A DNA stretch of 64,000 nucleotides from Pomphorhynchus laevis. Its lineage: Eukaryota > Acanthocephala > Palaeacanthocephala > Echinorhynchida > Pomphorhynchidae. Positions 30,150 to 41,889 of this stretch are shown one piece after another; the first letter of the stretch is position 1; each line of letters starts with the position of its first letter. The stretch covers positions 124,001-188,000 of the forward strand of contig WNNJ02002305.1 in assembly GCA_012934845.2 (NCBI GenBank). Reading direction: 5' to 3'. Below the pieces are notes generated by a model. That model did not search any database. It was not told the DNA's origin and saw nothing but the letters and a program-made list of their open reading frames with translations. The position numbers and the translations under genes were made by a program.

Positions 30150-31008
30150 ATGCCAAATCCTTATCGATAGATTACAGCCAAACGTGGCTAGACTTGGTCT
30201 GTCCACAACCCAAATCATCTCTCATGCTTTCAAGGATAGCGCATCCTCCTAATTATGCACCTTACCATTAAGTAGCGAACGCTTCCAGTACGGTACTGTT
30301 ACCGGTACGTCTACTGGCACGGTTAGACGCCCAACGATTTGTGTAAGAGCATCTGCGCTTGTGAAGATAGCATTTATATCAGCCATGCCTTTTTTTGCAA
30401 ATGAGAAGGGTTGCCTTTATTCCGGCACAGGAGTTTACAACCATTTGTCTCGGTGTTGGGATTGAAACTGAGCTCACTGATATCCTAGCTGAATTTGACT
30501 TGGAGGCTCGGACGACTACGCGCTGCAGAAATGCACGTTTGGACATCGTATGTTCCGGATTTCAGAACAATTGATACGAGCGCACGTTTCTAGACGTCAT
30601 CATCTTTAATATACACGTTCAATCGTATGCTTGTGAAGTCCGGCATCCGAGTTTGCCAGTAATGAAGCAAAAATATAGGCGAAATACAGTTAACGCATTG
30701 CGAGTCTTAAACGAAGCAGATTTGTGCCACTTGTCTATTCCACGACTGGGTAGTATGGGTGATGAGATGGGGCTTTTTCATAAATCACTAGCTGCAATAA
30801 AGGCGCAGCGATCAAGAAAGCAATATTCCGACATTTTGGCACGGATAAAGAGAATTTTTTTGCAATCGCTCAGTCCTCGTTTGTTTGTCTAAGATCGCCC
30901 CGTTCTCAATGCATGCCTATAGGGTTTTTTCCTATCGGCTTGCATCTAATCACATAAAATAATGACATGATGATTATTGATTGCACAAAAGCCCATTTGA
31001 GGGGAACG
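30150..31008 (+). mobile_element. LINE-like family C copy 6, C-terminal fragment
   Basis: The plus strand encodes the end of the family C protein: VGIETELTDILAEF, NARLDIVCSGF, YERTFLDVIIFN (30440-30620) and a C-terminal frame at 30653-30892 with an FHKSLAAIKA segment. The 3' UTR ends with GCCCATTTGAGGGGAACG (30991-31008), shared with copies C3 and C5. Upstream of about 30440 the sequence is too decayed to follow. Confidence 0.75.
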
Positions 31009-31024
31009 AATATTGTATAAAAAA

Positions 31025-34000
31025 GATTCATTTAACGTGGCAAATGCGTGCCAGCGCACGCTTACATGACCACAACAAAGCAAAAATGTTAATCATGTGC
31101 CAAGAAGGTGTTTGAATGTGATAAAGGACGGAGCGCGGCGGACGTCGAAAGTGGGTTGATTCCAGGCGAGTAAGGCGACGACGAAGAAGGATCGGAGGCC
31201 ATAGTTGTTGGATTAATTGGGAACGTGGAGTAAGAGGGAATTACGGGAACGCAGCGATAGCGAGGAGGGGCGAGTGTCGTCTAAGAAAGGAAGGTTGATG
31301 AACGATGGGGAGCCGAAAGCGATGAGACGAAAAATTACGACAAGAAGGCAGAGTTAGATGCGGATGTGGGTGGTGGGCCAGGAGAGTTGGGTAAGATATG
31401 TGGATATGTGGTCGAAGCGACTGAGACGAAAGAGCACTCGAACAGCGGTGTTGATTATTCGTTGTAGGGGTAGGATGATGGATTTTGGAGAATAGGCGAA
31501 AAGGCTAAGGCAGTAATCGATTTTAGGGAAAATAAGCGATGAAAGAAGAGACATAGGAGAATGGAAGTCGATAAGGGGGCGGATACGGCGGATGTCACGG
31601 AGAATTAAGTTAGATGAGCGGACCTTGTCACGAACGAAGGGTTTAAGGGAAAGGTGATCATCGAAATGGAAGCCTAAGAAAGTGAGATTGTGGACTATGG
31701 GGATGATCGATGAGGCAAAATATACAGTGGGATGAGATATGTTTGGTTTACGGGGGAGGATCCACATTATTTTGGACTTTTCGGGGTTTAGAACGAGATG
31801 GAGATTGGAGAGACGTTTGTAGATAGAAGAAAGACAGTTGGAGGCAGAAATGCCGATATCGTGTATGCGATGTGCGGGTGCATGAGCATAGATTAGAATG
31901 TCATCGGCGTATTGCATGGCGTTAAAGGAGTAAGGTTTGATAAACAGAGAGAGATCGACAAGCAGAAGAGAGAAAAGCAGGGGATTTAGGGCTGAACCTT
32001 GTGGGGCCCCGCGAAAAAAAGGGATAGAATAGGAGGATGATGAATTAGAACAGACGCGAAAGGAACAGTTGGATGGATATGAGGCAAACCATGCTACAGA
32101 GGAGGAAGAAAAGCCGTAATCATAACGAAGGTGAGAAAGGAGACGGAGTGGTCGACAATGTCGAATGCGGAGGAGAGGTCGAGGGAGATGAGAACACTAT
32201 ATAGAGCCTTGTCTCGAGAAATGAGTAAGTCGTTGTACACTTTTATGCATGCGATTTCTGTCGAGTGATTAAAGCGGAAAGCGGATTGGAAAGGAGGGTA
32301 CAGATTGGATGAGGAAAGATAAGCGTTGATTTGTATTAAGATAAGGCGTTCTAAAAGCTTAGAAAGTGTAGCGAGTAGTGAAATGGGGCGATAGCTAGAA
32401 GGAAGGGAGGGGTCGAGCGATTGTTTCTTAAGGAGGGGACGAACGATTGCGGATTTCCAGTGTGAAGGGAAGATACGACTGCGGATGGACGAGTTAAACA
32501 AGGTTGTGAGAAATGTGGATATCGATGAGCATATAGATTTTAATATCTGAGTAGGCGGGGAATCGGCAGGTGAGGTTTTGTTGGAAAAAACATGAGGACA
32601 TATGATACTTCTGTAGGTGAGAGTGGGAGAAGATGAAAGAGTTCCGGAAAGATGAAAGTAGACTGGGCAGAGTGGGATAGGATGGAGACCGGGGTGTGAT
32701 GAGCAACGTGGATACTTTAGTCTGTAGAAATGACGAATAATCATTGGCATTGATGTTGCACGGCGAAGAGGAGCGAGCAAGGATTGAGTTAAAAGTATGC
32801 CAGAGAGTCTTAGAGTTGAATGAAGTGATGATTTTATGCTGCCAGAAGGAGTTGCATTTGGTACGTAGTAGGTGTAGATGAGACCGCCGATGAGCAAGAT
32901 ATGAATCACGGAAAGACGGAGTGATCGAGCGGAAATCACGTCTGAGAGAGCGGTGATATACTCGAAAAGCATGACGGAGTCGACGCTTTGAGAGGAGGCA
33001 CTGGATGTCAAAACATGGGGCACGGTGCAAGCGACGGTGTGGGTGAGGTTTGAAGATCAAGAGAATATCGATAATGGATGTGAGTTAAGAGTCTAAGCGA
33101 GCAAGGATTGAGTTAAAAGTATTCCATAGAGTCTTAGTGTTGAATGAAGTGATGATTTTATGCTGCCAAAAGGAGTTGCATTTGGTACGTAGTAGGTGTA
33201 GATGATACCGCCGATGAACAAGATAGGTATCACGGAAAGACGGAGTGATCGAGCGGAAATCACGTCTGAGAGAGCGGTGATATACTCGAAAAGCATGATG
33301 GAGTCGACGCTTTGAGAGGAGGCACTGGACGTCAAAACATGGGGCACGGTGCAAGCGACGGTGTGGGTGAGGTTTGAAGATCAAGAGAATATCGATAATG
33401 GATGTGAGTTAAGAGTCTAAGCGAGCAAGGATTGAGTTAAAAGTATTCCATAGAGTCTTAGTGTTGAATGAAGTGATGATTTTATGCTGCCAAAAGGAGT
33501 TTCATTTGGTACGTAGTAGGTGTAGATGAGATCGCCGATGAACAAGATAGGTATCACGGAAAGACGGAGTGATCGAGCGGAAATTACGTCTGAGAGAGCG
33601 GTGATAGACTCGAAAAGCATGGCGGAGTCGACGCTTTGAATTAGCGAGATCGTGAGTAGAGGATTATGTTATTGTTGGAAACGATAGAGACGATTTGAGT
33701 AAGGCAGAGCGGAGAAGGGAGAGGTCAAGATTTCTTCGAGCGACGTAGTATTGTAGGTGTGTGAGGAGGGGTGTGGTTGTGAGCGATATCAAGGGTGATG
33801 AGAAAGTGATCGGATAGACCAGTTTCGAAAATGGACCGTGAGGTGTAGGCAGCAAAATGCTCGGGACAGCGATATTGCTAGTGCCGCACCAAGGATATGT
33901 GTGGGGGCAGTGGAGATGGGTTTGTAGTTATAGTTGGATAGAATGTTGCTGAACTGGATTGACTCAATGGGACAGGGCGGTCTATGCGGATTTTGAAGTC

Positions 34001-34370
34001 GCCAAGAACGATTGAAGGGATTGAGGACAAAGAACAGTGAGACAGAAGGTCAGCGAGTTCGGTAGAAAAATAAGAATGTATGAGCTGATGAACCAGGACG
34101 GTATACATTGGCGAGATCTAGAGTGATCGGGTTAGAAGAACGACTAGTGAGCAGTTCAAAAGAGCAAGTACTGAAAGAGGAAGTGATCTTGCGAAAAGAC
34201 GCGGGGTGACGGGTGAATGCGACAATGCCGCCATGATTAGAGAATTTGGAAGTGGATTTGCTAAGGGGGCGAGCGGATTCGACTAGTGAGCAACCGGCAG
34301 AGAGCAAACGGCAGATGGTAGGTCGTCAGAATCGGAGTGCCAGGATTCGGTGAGATACGGTATTCATACA
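31025..34370 (-). mobile_element. LINE family A copy 4, endonuclease to 3' end
   Basis: Minus strand from 34307: endonuclease (SNHGGIVAFTRHPASFRK, then VLGDFKIRIDRP), linker, RT frame 33023-32094 (NKTSPADSPPTQILKSICS, SYRPISLLATLSKLLERL, SLDLSSAFDIVDHS), then 31917-31354 with the catalytic MQYADDILIYAHAP block and the CR1-type tail. It ends at GGCAAATGCGTGCC (31037 region). ORF1 is missing, so it is 5' truncated. A 324-bp tandem duplication lies inside. Only a few breaks occur in the RT part, so it is younger than A1. Confidence 0.87.
32777..33640 (-). repeat. 324-bp tandem repeat inside LINE A4
   Basis: The word GCAAGGATTG recurs at 32777, 33101 and 33425, exactly 324 bp apart. Each unit encodes the same linker segment (HPHRRLHRAPCFD and RRDFRSITPSF). 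The third unit is partial. Units differ at only a few positions, so the duplication followed insertion or came from a recent source element. Confidence 0.85.
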
Positions 34371-34439
34371 ATTAAGTCTAAATTTGGTGAAGAATTGCCT
34401 GTTGCCTTTTGTAAGGCTGACATTGAACTGCGCTCACTC

Positions 34440-37400
34440 TGTCGAAATCAGGATCCAACCCCTTTATGGGGTATAATTTGAAGTTTATGATAATCGATCA
34501 GGATGACAGGACGTAACCCCATTGTAATGTATGCCATGCTTGGGGGCCCTTGGGATCGTCTTGCTCCTCCAAGCACATTTGTGGAGTATACAGTTCAGAG
34601 GCTTGTGTTAACTCGAATAAAGAGGAGAAATGCGATGCTCCACCATGCTGTAGCAATTGTGCTGGCAGACATCCAGCCTGATCGAGAAGCTGCGTTTTCT
34701 TCAAGGCGTACATAAGGCAGGCCCCCTTCAAAAGGTCCTTCTGGTTTTTTTGGGTGTATCGGCCTGCCCTGACAGAATGACTAATATAGATATATTGGAT
34801 ATTTTGGCCTCCAATAAAAAGTCAATTTTGGCCCAGCTGGAACTTATGATAGCTCCTATGGTTTCGACCCTTTGTGTGGCCAATAAAGCAAAGCCTCTAT
34901 CTCTGTTCCCCCTCCGAAGTCCAAGAAAAGAGGGGCTTCGGCAAAGTCAGTCCCCTCCCCCAAAAGTGGGGAAACTAATTTAGCAGAAAGTTGCATCAAC
35001 GGGAAATGAAAACATTGCCCAGAGGGGGGGCTTAGCTCCGAATGGGGCTAGCGGCAGGAGGGGTTACCCTCCTGCACCTAGCTCTGTCTAGGTTGGCATC
35101 CCCTTCCAATGTTTACATTGGAAGGGGATGCATTTTCACAATTTTAACACAATGGTGAGTAAACCTGAGCCTTTTTCACTGAATACTCTTCAATGGAATT
35201 CGGGAGGTGCTTCTGCCCTTAGACTTTTATCTGGTATAGACGCAGATGTTATAGTCCTTCAGGAGACGCGGTCTATTCGTCTCCCCCAGGACATTACTCG
35301 ATTAATTCCTTAGCACATATATTCCCACTATACTCCGTACATAATCCCGCCTCACTCCACTTCTTCTCAAGGACGCTTGACCTTAGTTAAATGCTCTTTA
35401 AGGTCCTCCCTCTTGCTAAATTAATCTTGTCCAGCCCTGTCTTATCTAATAGTTTCACTCGTTAAGAACGGTAAACGCCTCAGTCTAGCCAATGTTTACA
35501 TTCGTCCAGGAGAGATTCACAAGAATCGTGACCTCCTGGATGAGGTCCTTTCATAGCCGACGACCTCCATGTCGGCTAGGACATGGTACTAGGTGACTTC
35601 AACGACAGAACTGGTCGTTGGATTAATGCAGCACTCCGCAGAGCCAAGAACGGTTATCTTATTCACAAACCACCGTCTCCTCCTTTCATTGCACATCATC
35701 GAATTCACTCCTCGACTTATTACTGCTCCATAAGAGGTGGCTGTTAAAACCCTTCTGCACCTAGCAGTCGCGTCAAAATCTGTCCACCTCTTATGATCTA
35801 ATTCGCTGGCGGATAGAGGAGGATACGCTGCTTCGGAGGAGATTCCACTTTGACCCGATTAGAGTGGCTTTCTTCCGAGCAGCTATCCAATGCTTCCCCG
35901 AATTGGAAATGAGAGTTTAATCGAATTCAATTCCTACCTCTCTTCGCAAGTTACAGCATTGCTTTCGACAACCTATAAAGGTCGAATATTCGATCCCACT
36001 CCGACAAAACTCAAGGTCCTAGCTAAACTGCTGAACCTCCCTAATCTCTCTTCCTCCGCCAGGCAGACCCTCGCGAAGGAATACTGGCGCACCAGATATT
36101 GGTTCCAGCTGAGTAGGGATAGGGCGAACATTGCTCGTCTTAACCCTTCCCAGTCTTCCTTTCGGAAGATATTCAACGAAGTGAAGTTTGTTTGTTGGAG
36201 AGATAAGGCTTTGGGGTGGATCGTTAGTATATGCCTTGATAAAGTTTTAGAGGAGTCACTTGCCCTACACAACTACGGAGCCACTCAATCTCCGCAACCA
36301 TTCGCGCCTTGGGGAGACTTCAGGAGTAAAGACCTATCTGTCCCAGATATTCTCAACGTCTGGGGGCCTCTTCCGGGCACCTCCAAATCCGTTGCTCCAC
36401 TCTCTTCCTGTGTCTGTCAGCTTTTGACAGCCTATCAACTAAGTGAGGTGGCCGTCACAATGCAATTAGCCTCCCCATCCGATGTGGTCGGCATCAATAT
36501 AAGCAAAAGAGTTTTTATTCCAAAAGTCTCCGGTCTCTTCCCCTAAAGACCTGCGGCCCATCTCGATTCAAAATTCCCTCGTCTCGATCAACGAAAAAGC
36601 GCTTGCGCGTAGAATTCGCGATCATCTGATTAGGCGAAATTTTATCTCACCTGGATTCCATGGGTTTGTCGAAGGTCGCTCGGTCTATTCAGAAGTTGGT
36701 GAAGTGCATCGGTTTTGTCAGGAGTACAGTCATCAGCTAGCTGTAGCTGTTTTCCTTGATTTTTCCGCGGCATTTGACCGTATCTCTATTTCCGTTGTGA
36801 TCTATTCTCTCAGGTCCCTCGAGTTGCCTGCGAGAATAGTGAACAGGGTGGAGATACTGCTGTACACCATGCGATTTTATTATGAAGACGACCATGATGC
36901 GCGTCATTTCTACCATATTACGGGTGTGCCTCAAGGTTTACCACTTTCTTTAATCTTGTATATTGCTGCCTCAATTGTTCTATTTAAAATATTTAAACGT
37001 GAACAACGTCTAGTTGTGTACGCTGATGACACCACAGCCCTTTTCACTTGACGCAGGTGTAAAGACGTAGTCTCTGACATCAGCCGTTTCTTTTCGAGAT
37101 TAAAAGACCATCTACCCCAATTTAATCTAATTTTAAACTCCGCTAAATCGCAGGTGGTCGTCTTTCATGGCACCCCTGCAACAAAGCAAAAGCTCAAGAG
37201 ATTAGCACTCTCTGCACACCCCTCCATTTTTTCTCAGAGCCACTCCCTACGTTCACAAGTCGAGTAAAATACCTTGGGTTCACCTTTTCGGTGAACTGGT
37301 CAGCGAAAGTTGACCTGGATAGGCTCAAACGTATCATGAAAAGAGCTAGGTGGGCTCTGATACGGGCCCAGCATCTGTCGTTGAATGGGAAAACCCAGGT

Positions 37401-37745
37401 ACGCCTTTGGGGTACCTGGGCTATCTCGGGATTAGTCTTCTTTTCAAGAGGACGTCCCCCAGAGCAAAGACTAAAATTCCTGAAGCTCCTCGTCTCTCGT
37501 TTACCCAGCATAGTCCGCACCGATTGGATTCTTCGGAGGGTCAAAGACCCCTGGTGGTTCAATCAAAAAGCGGCGTGTTGGATCGATTGGGGGCTCAGAT
37601 CCCCTTTGGATTTGAGGCCATAATAAGAAGAGGACCACTAAGAAGGTACATTTTTGGACTGACTGCTCTTTTGACAGACATACTGTTATGACACTTTTGT
37701 CACACTTATGACATTTACTTTTTGCTTTTGTTTGTTAGTCTTTAT
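34440..37745 (+). mobile_element. LINE family B copy 2
   Basis: Starts within ORF1: a CCHC knuckle region (CDAPPCCSNCAGRHPA, about 34630-34685) is followed by an ORF1 tail to about 35000. ORF2 begins near 35150: endonuclease (FSLNTLQWNSGGASALR, VLQETRSIRLPQDI; LGDFNDRTGRW near 35590). The central region is the 218-residue frame 35890-36546. RT follows at 36704-37051 (VAVFLDFSAAFDRISISVV, TGVPQGLPLSLIL, VVYADDTTALF). The 3' part with ARWALIRAQHLSLNG and WFNQKAACWIDWGL ends near 37640. Breaks are moderate. The I/Jockey-group assignment rests on the CCHC ORF1 and RT style. Confidence 0.85.
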
Positions 37746-39655
37746 TTATTTAGCATCAGAAGTAAAATGTGCAACAAAAATACGAGTAATCCAGACGATC
37801 AAAAGGTATTTCCTTCAAATTTTTCGGAAGACAACAAGGTTAGTACTGTTTCAACTAGTGCAAGGGATGGGGAGGTACTTTCTCCCATCCCAAAACTCAA
37901 AAATTTGATGTTAATTAAATTAAAAAGGCCTATGGAGAGACATAATATATTCAATGTGTTCTTGCGTAAATTCTGCGAAAGCAAACGTAAACGATTGTTA
38001 TTTCACTTTGTAAAAATATATGCAACCGAACTAAAAGTCTCATTTTCAACTGCCGATATAGCAGAGGAATATCACAACTTTTTCAAATCAGCATTGGCCG
38101 ATTTTGTTGAAATTAGACCTAAGCCAATACTAGGCACAGTCAAAATTTCTAACCTTTCTTGCAACCTCAAGGAATTCGACATATCACAGCTCGAAAAGAC
38201 GTTTAAGATTATTAATTTTCGCGCTATAAATAGCAAGTCTGGTTTCCTAATTCAAATTAAGTTTGGTTCGACTACTATTAAACAAGGTGAACTACTTTCG
38301 AATTCCAAAAGTCACCCTTTTATGGGGTTTAACCTAAAATTTCAATAAAAAAAGCCAGACGAATTTACGTATTCCCATTGCAGCAAGGGTCACAAATGGG
38401 GGCACTGGGCCTCCAACTACAGTGGGGCTATCACCTGCGGCAGGTGCGGTAAGCTGGATTGTTCCAATCTTCTGGCAGATCTTCGGTGCGAGACTCTCCC
38501 ATCCTGTTCCAACTGTGGAGGGAGTCATCCCGCCTAAAGCAGGAAATGCTGTGTATTCAAAGACTATCGGGGGATATTATTCAAAACTAGTCCCACGGTA
38601 AACATACGTAATCTCCTTCTTTTTCTTCCGTAGCTACCTCCCCCCGAACGGTTGATTCTGACATTTTGCGTCGTTTAACTCCAAAATCGAAGCCGTCTAC
38701 AAGCAGATGGAGTCCTTGATATCAACAGTAATCTGCAAGTTGCTATTATCCTACAGTACCAAGGACCACCCTAATGTGCGTCAGTTCTACCCTATTACGG
38801 GTGTACCTCAAGGATCCCCACTTTCTCCTATCTTATAACTTGCTGCCTTTACTAATCTATTCAAAATATTTAAACTCGAACAACGTCTTGTGGTGTACGC
38901 CGATGACACAACAGCCCTGTTCACTGGACACAGGTGTAAAGACGAAGTCTCTGACATCAGCCGTTTCTTTTTAAGATTAAAAGATCAGTTACTCATATCC
39001 AACCTTATTTTAAACTCCGCTAAATCGCAGGCGGTTGTCTTTCATGGCAGCCCTGCAACAAAGCAGAAACTTAAGAGATTAGCACTTTATGCGCTCTCCT
39101 CCATATTTGCCTCTGAACCACTTCCCATCTTCAGAAGTTGAGTAAAATACCTGCGGTTCACCGTTATGGTGAACTAGTCGGCGAAAGCTGACCTGGATAG
39201 ACTCAAACGTATCCTGAAGAAAGATAGGTGGCCCTAAAACGGGCTCAGCATCTTCCGTTGAAAGGAAAAACTCTGGTGCGCCTTTGAGCTATCTCGGGAT
39301 TATATCCAGGCACTTGGGCTATCTCGGGATTAGTCTTCTTCTAAGATGACGTCCCCCAGAGCAAAGACTAAGGTTCCTGAAGCTCTTCGTCTCTCGTTTA
39401 CCCAGCATAGTCCGCGGCGATTAGATTCTTCGGGGGGGGGTGAGAGACTCCAAGTGGTTGAGTGGGAAAGCGTCGTGTTGGATCGGTTGGGGGGGGCTCA
39501 GATCCCCCTGGATCTATGGCCGTAGTTTGGAAGTTGAAGACGGAAGTAAATTACTGATTGAATTGACTAAGTATGTTTTTGGTGACTGTTTTACTGCTTT
39601 GCATGTTTCTCCTCGATTTTTTTGTATTTAAGAAAATCTTTATTATTAAATTTAG
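37746..39655 (+). mobile_element. LINE family B copy 3, internally deleted
   Basis: Begins with ORF1 directly after the 3' end of copy 2, giving a head-to-tail pair. ORF1 is followed by a decayed CCHC block (CGRCGKLDCSNLL, CSNCGGSHPA near 38500). Sequence then jumps to the middle of the RT at about 38760 (FYPITGVPQGSPLSPIL, VVYADDTTALFTGHRCKDE) and continues to the 3' end AAGAAAATCTTTATTATTAAA (39631-39651). The endonuclease and RT start are missing. Confidence 0.85.
37767..38348 (+). pseudogene. LINE B3 ORF1 N-terminal part
   Basis: A frame of about 193 codons from ATG 37767, the best-preserved ORF1 of this family here. It contains DGEVLSPIPKLKNL and a basic stretch, then an RRM-less globular segment ending PFMGFNLKF. 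A frame break separates it from the CCHC knuckles (38350-38590). Homologous start in copy B1 at 12760 (minus). Role: RNA-binding protein of the LINE ribonucleoprotein, by family. Confidence 0.65.
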
Positions 39656-39902
39656 AATATAACGTAAATTTTGATAAGTCCTCAACTATCGTATGAAAGG
39701 GATTATCTTTCGCGTATATAACATGAGGCTTATTTCATAAAAAGAATAAAGTGATGTCTAATAATAAAGCAGATTTTATTTTAAAAATATCACATTAAAT
39801 GTAATTGTTTTATATATTTTATAGTTAATTGAATTTAATAAGTTATATTTGTTTGATTTATTTCACTTTTATATTGTGGCTTGGTGTTTTAAAAAAGATT
39901 TA

Positions 39903-41455
39903 TTTTAACGTGGCAAATGCGTATCGGTGCACACAAAAACAAAAGCAAAATCTAAATCATGTGTCGAGGAGGTGGGTAGGGAGGCGGCATTTGAATGCAA
40001 TAAAGGAAGGAGCGCGGCGAACGCCGAGTTGGAGCTGATTCCAGGCGAGTGAGGCAGCGACGAGGAAGGATCGGTAACCGTAGTTGTTAGAGTGATTGGA
40101 AACGTAGAGTAAGAGATAATTAAGTGAACGCAGTGATTAAAGATGGGACAAGTGTCGTCTAAGAAAGGGAGGTTGATGAACGACGGGAAGTCGACATTCA
40201 TGAGACGATAAATTACGAAAAGAAGCTGGAGTTGTATGCGGATGTAGATGGTGGATCAGGAGAGTTGGGTAAGATATGTGGTTATGTGGTCGAAGCTACG
40301 GAGACGAAAGAGCACTCGAACGGCATAGTTTATGATGCGTTGTAGCGGTAGGATGATGGATTTTGGAGAATTGGCGAAAAGGCTGAGGCAGTAATCGATT
40401 TTAGGGAAAGGAATCGATGAAAGAAGAGGCATACAGGAAACGGAAGTCGATAAAGGGGCGGATACGGCGGTTTTACGGAGAATTAGGTTAGACGAGCGGA
40501 CTTTGTCGCGGACGAAGGGTTTAAGAGAAATGTGATTATCGAAATGGAAGTATAAGAAAGTGAGATTATGGGCTATGGGGATGGCTGATGAGCCAAAATA
40601 TACAGGGGGGAGAGATATGTTAGGTTGACGGGGAGGATCCACATTATTTTGGACTTGTCTGTGTTTAGAACGAGACGAAGATGTTAGAGAAGTTTGTAGA
40701 TAGAAGAAAGACAGTTGGAGTCAGAAATTGCGATATCGTGTATGCGATGTGCGGGTGCATGAGCATAGATGAGGATGTCATCGGCGTATTGCATGAAGTT
40801 AAAGGAGTAAGGTTTGATAAACGGATAGAGATTGCCAAGCTGAAGAGAGAAAAGCAGGGGACCCAGGACTGAACCTTATGGGACCCCGCAAAAGATAGGG
40901 ATGGGAGGAGGCATGATGAATTAGAACAGACACGAAAGAAACGGTCGGATAGATATGAGGCAAACCATGCTACGGATGAAGAAGAAAAGCCGTAATCATA
41001 AAGAAGGCGAGAAAGGAGGACGGAGTGGTCGACAATGTAGAAGGCGGATGAGAGGGCGAGGGTGATGAATACACTATATAAAGCCTTGTCACGAAAAATG
41101 AGTAGGCCGTTGTAAACTCATGCAGGCGATTTCTGTGGAGTGATTAGCGTGGAAAGCGGATTGGAAAGGATGGTACAAATTGGATGAAGAGAGATAAGCG
41201 TTGATCTGTATTATGTTAAGCGCACTAAGAGCTTGGAAAAAGTAGGGATGAGTGAAATGGAGCGATAGCTAAAAGGAAATGAGGGGTCGAGAGATTGTTT
41301 CTTAAGGAGGGGACGAACGATGACGGATTTCTAGTGTGAAAGAAAGATACGATTGCGGATAGACGAGTTAAAGAAGGTTGTGAGAAATGGTTTATCGATG
41401 ATCATATGGATTTAAGTTTGGGGGTAGGTAGAGGTTCGGCAGGCGAGGTTTTGTT
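39903..41455 (-). mobile_element. LINE family A copy 5, RT to 3' end
   Basis: Minus strand from about 41450: decayed RT, the catalytic region near 40780 (complement of GATGACATC in the YADD area), tail frame 40642-40256 (PKIDYCLSLFANSPKSIILPLQRIIN) and 3' terminus at 39905 (complement of TTAACGTGGCAAATGCGTATC). 5' truncated. More broken than A4. Confidence 0.82.
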
Positions 41456-41889
41456 TTTTTTATTTCGTTTCGTTTGCTTGAATTTTATTATTACAATGCA
41501 GAGTTTTCCTCGTTTCAACACGACTGTGATCCAGTTTATACTTTATAATACTGGATCGAGTGGCTAAAACTTATTTTCGTAGATCTTTGATAATATTGTA
41601 TTTTTACGCCTTCAGAAAATTTTTATTTGAAGTTATATGTTATCTTTACCTAACCTCCATTTGTGTGCGTTTATATTTTCACATTTAAGTAATTTATTAA
41701 AAACATTAAATTTTACAAAAAAAATATTATTACAAAAATAATTTATAATTCTATAATTCTTTTGTGAAGAGTTAGAGAATTCTTTTGTAAAAAATTAGGT
41801 ACTTATTTTATATTCTTTAATTTGAAAAAATTAACGAATTTTTTCCTAAATCCTATAATTATTCTTTTGACGGATCTGTGCAACTATTC
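41456..41889. other. AT-rich spacer
   Basis: No recognised gene or repeat between the end of LINE A5 and family C copy 1. Confidence 0.5.

Noticed and set aside
34503-34983. Frames at 34503-34715 and 34657-34983 as genes
   Set aside because: They are off-frame readings of the CCHC and C-terminal part of LINE B ORF1; the zinc-knuckle residues appear in another frame.
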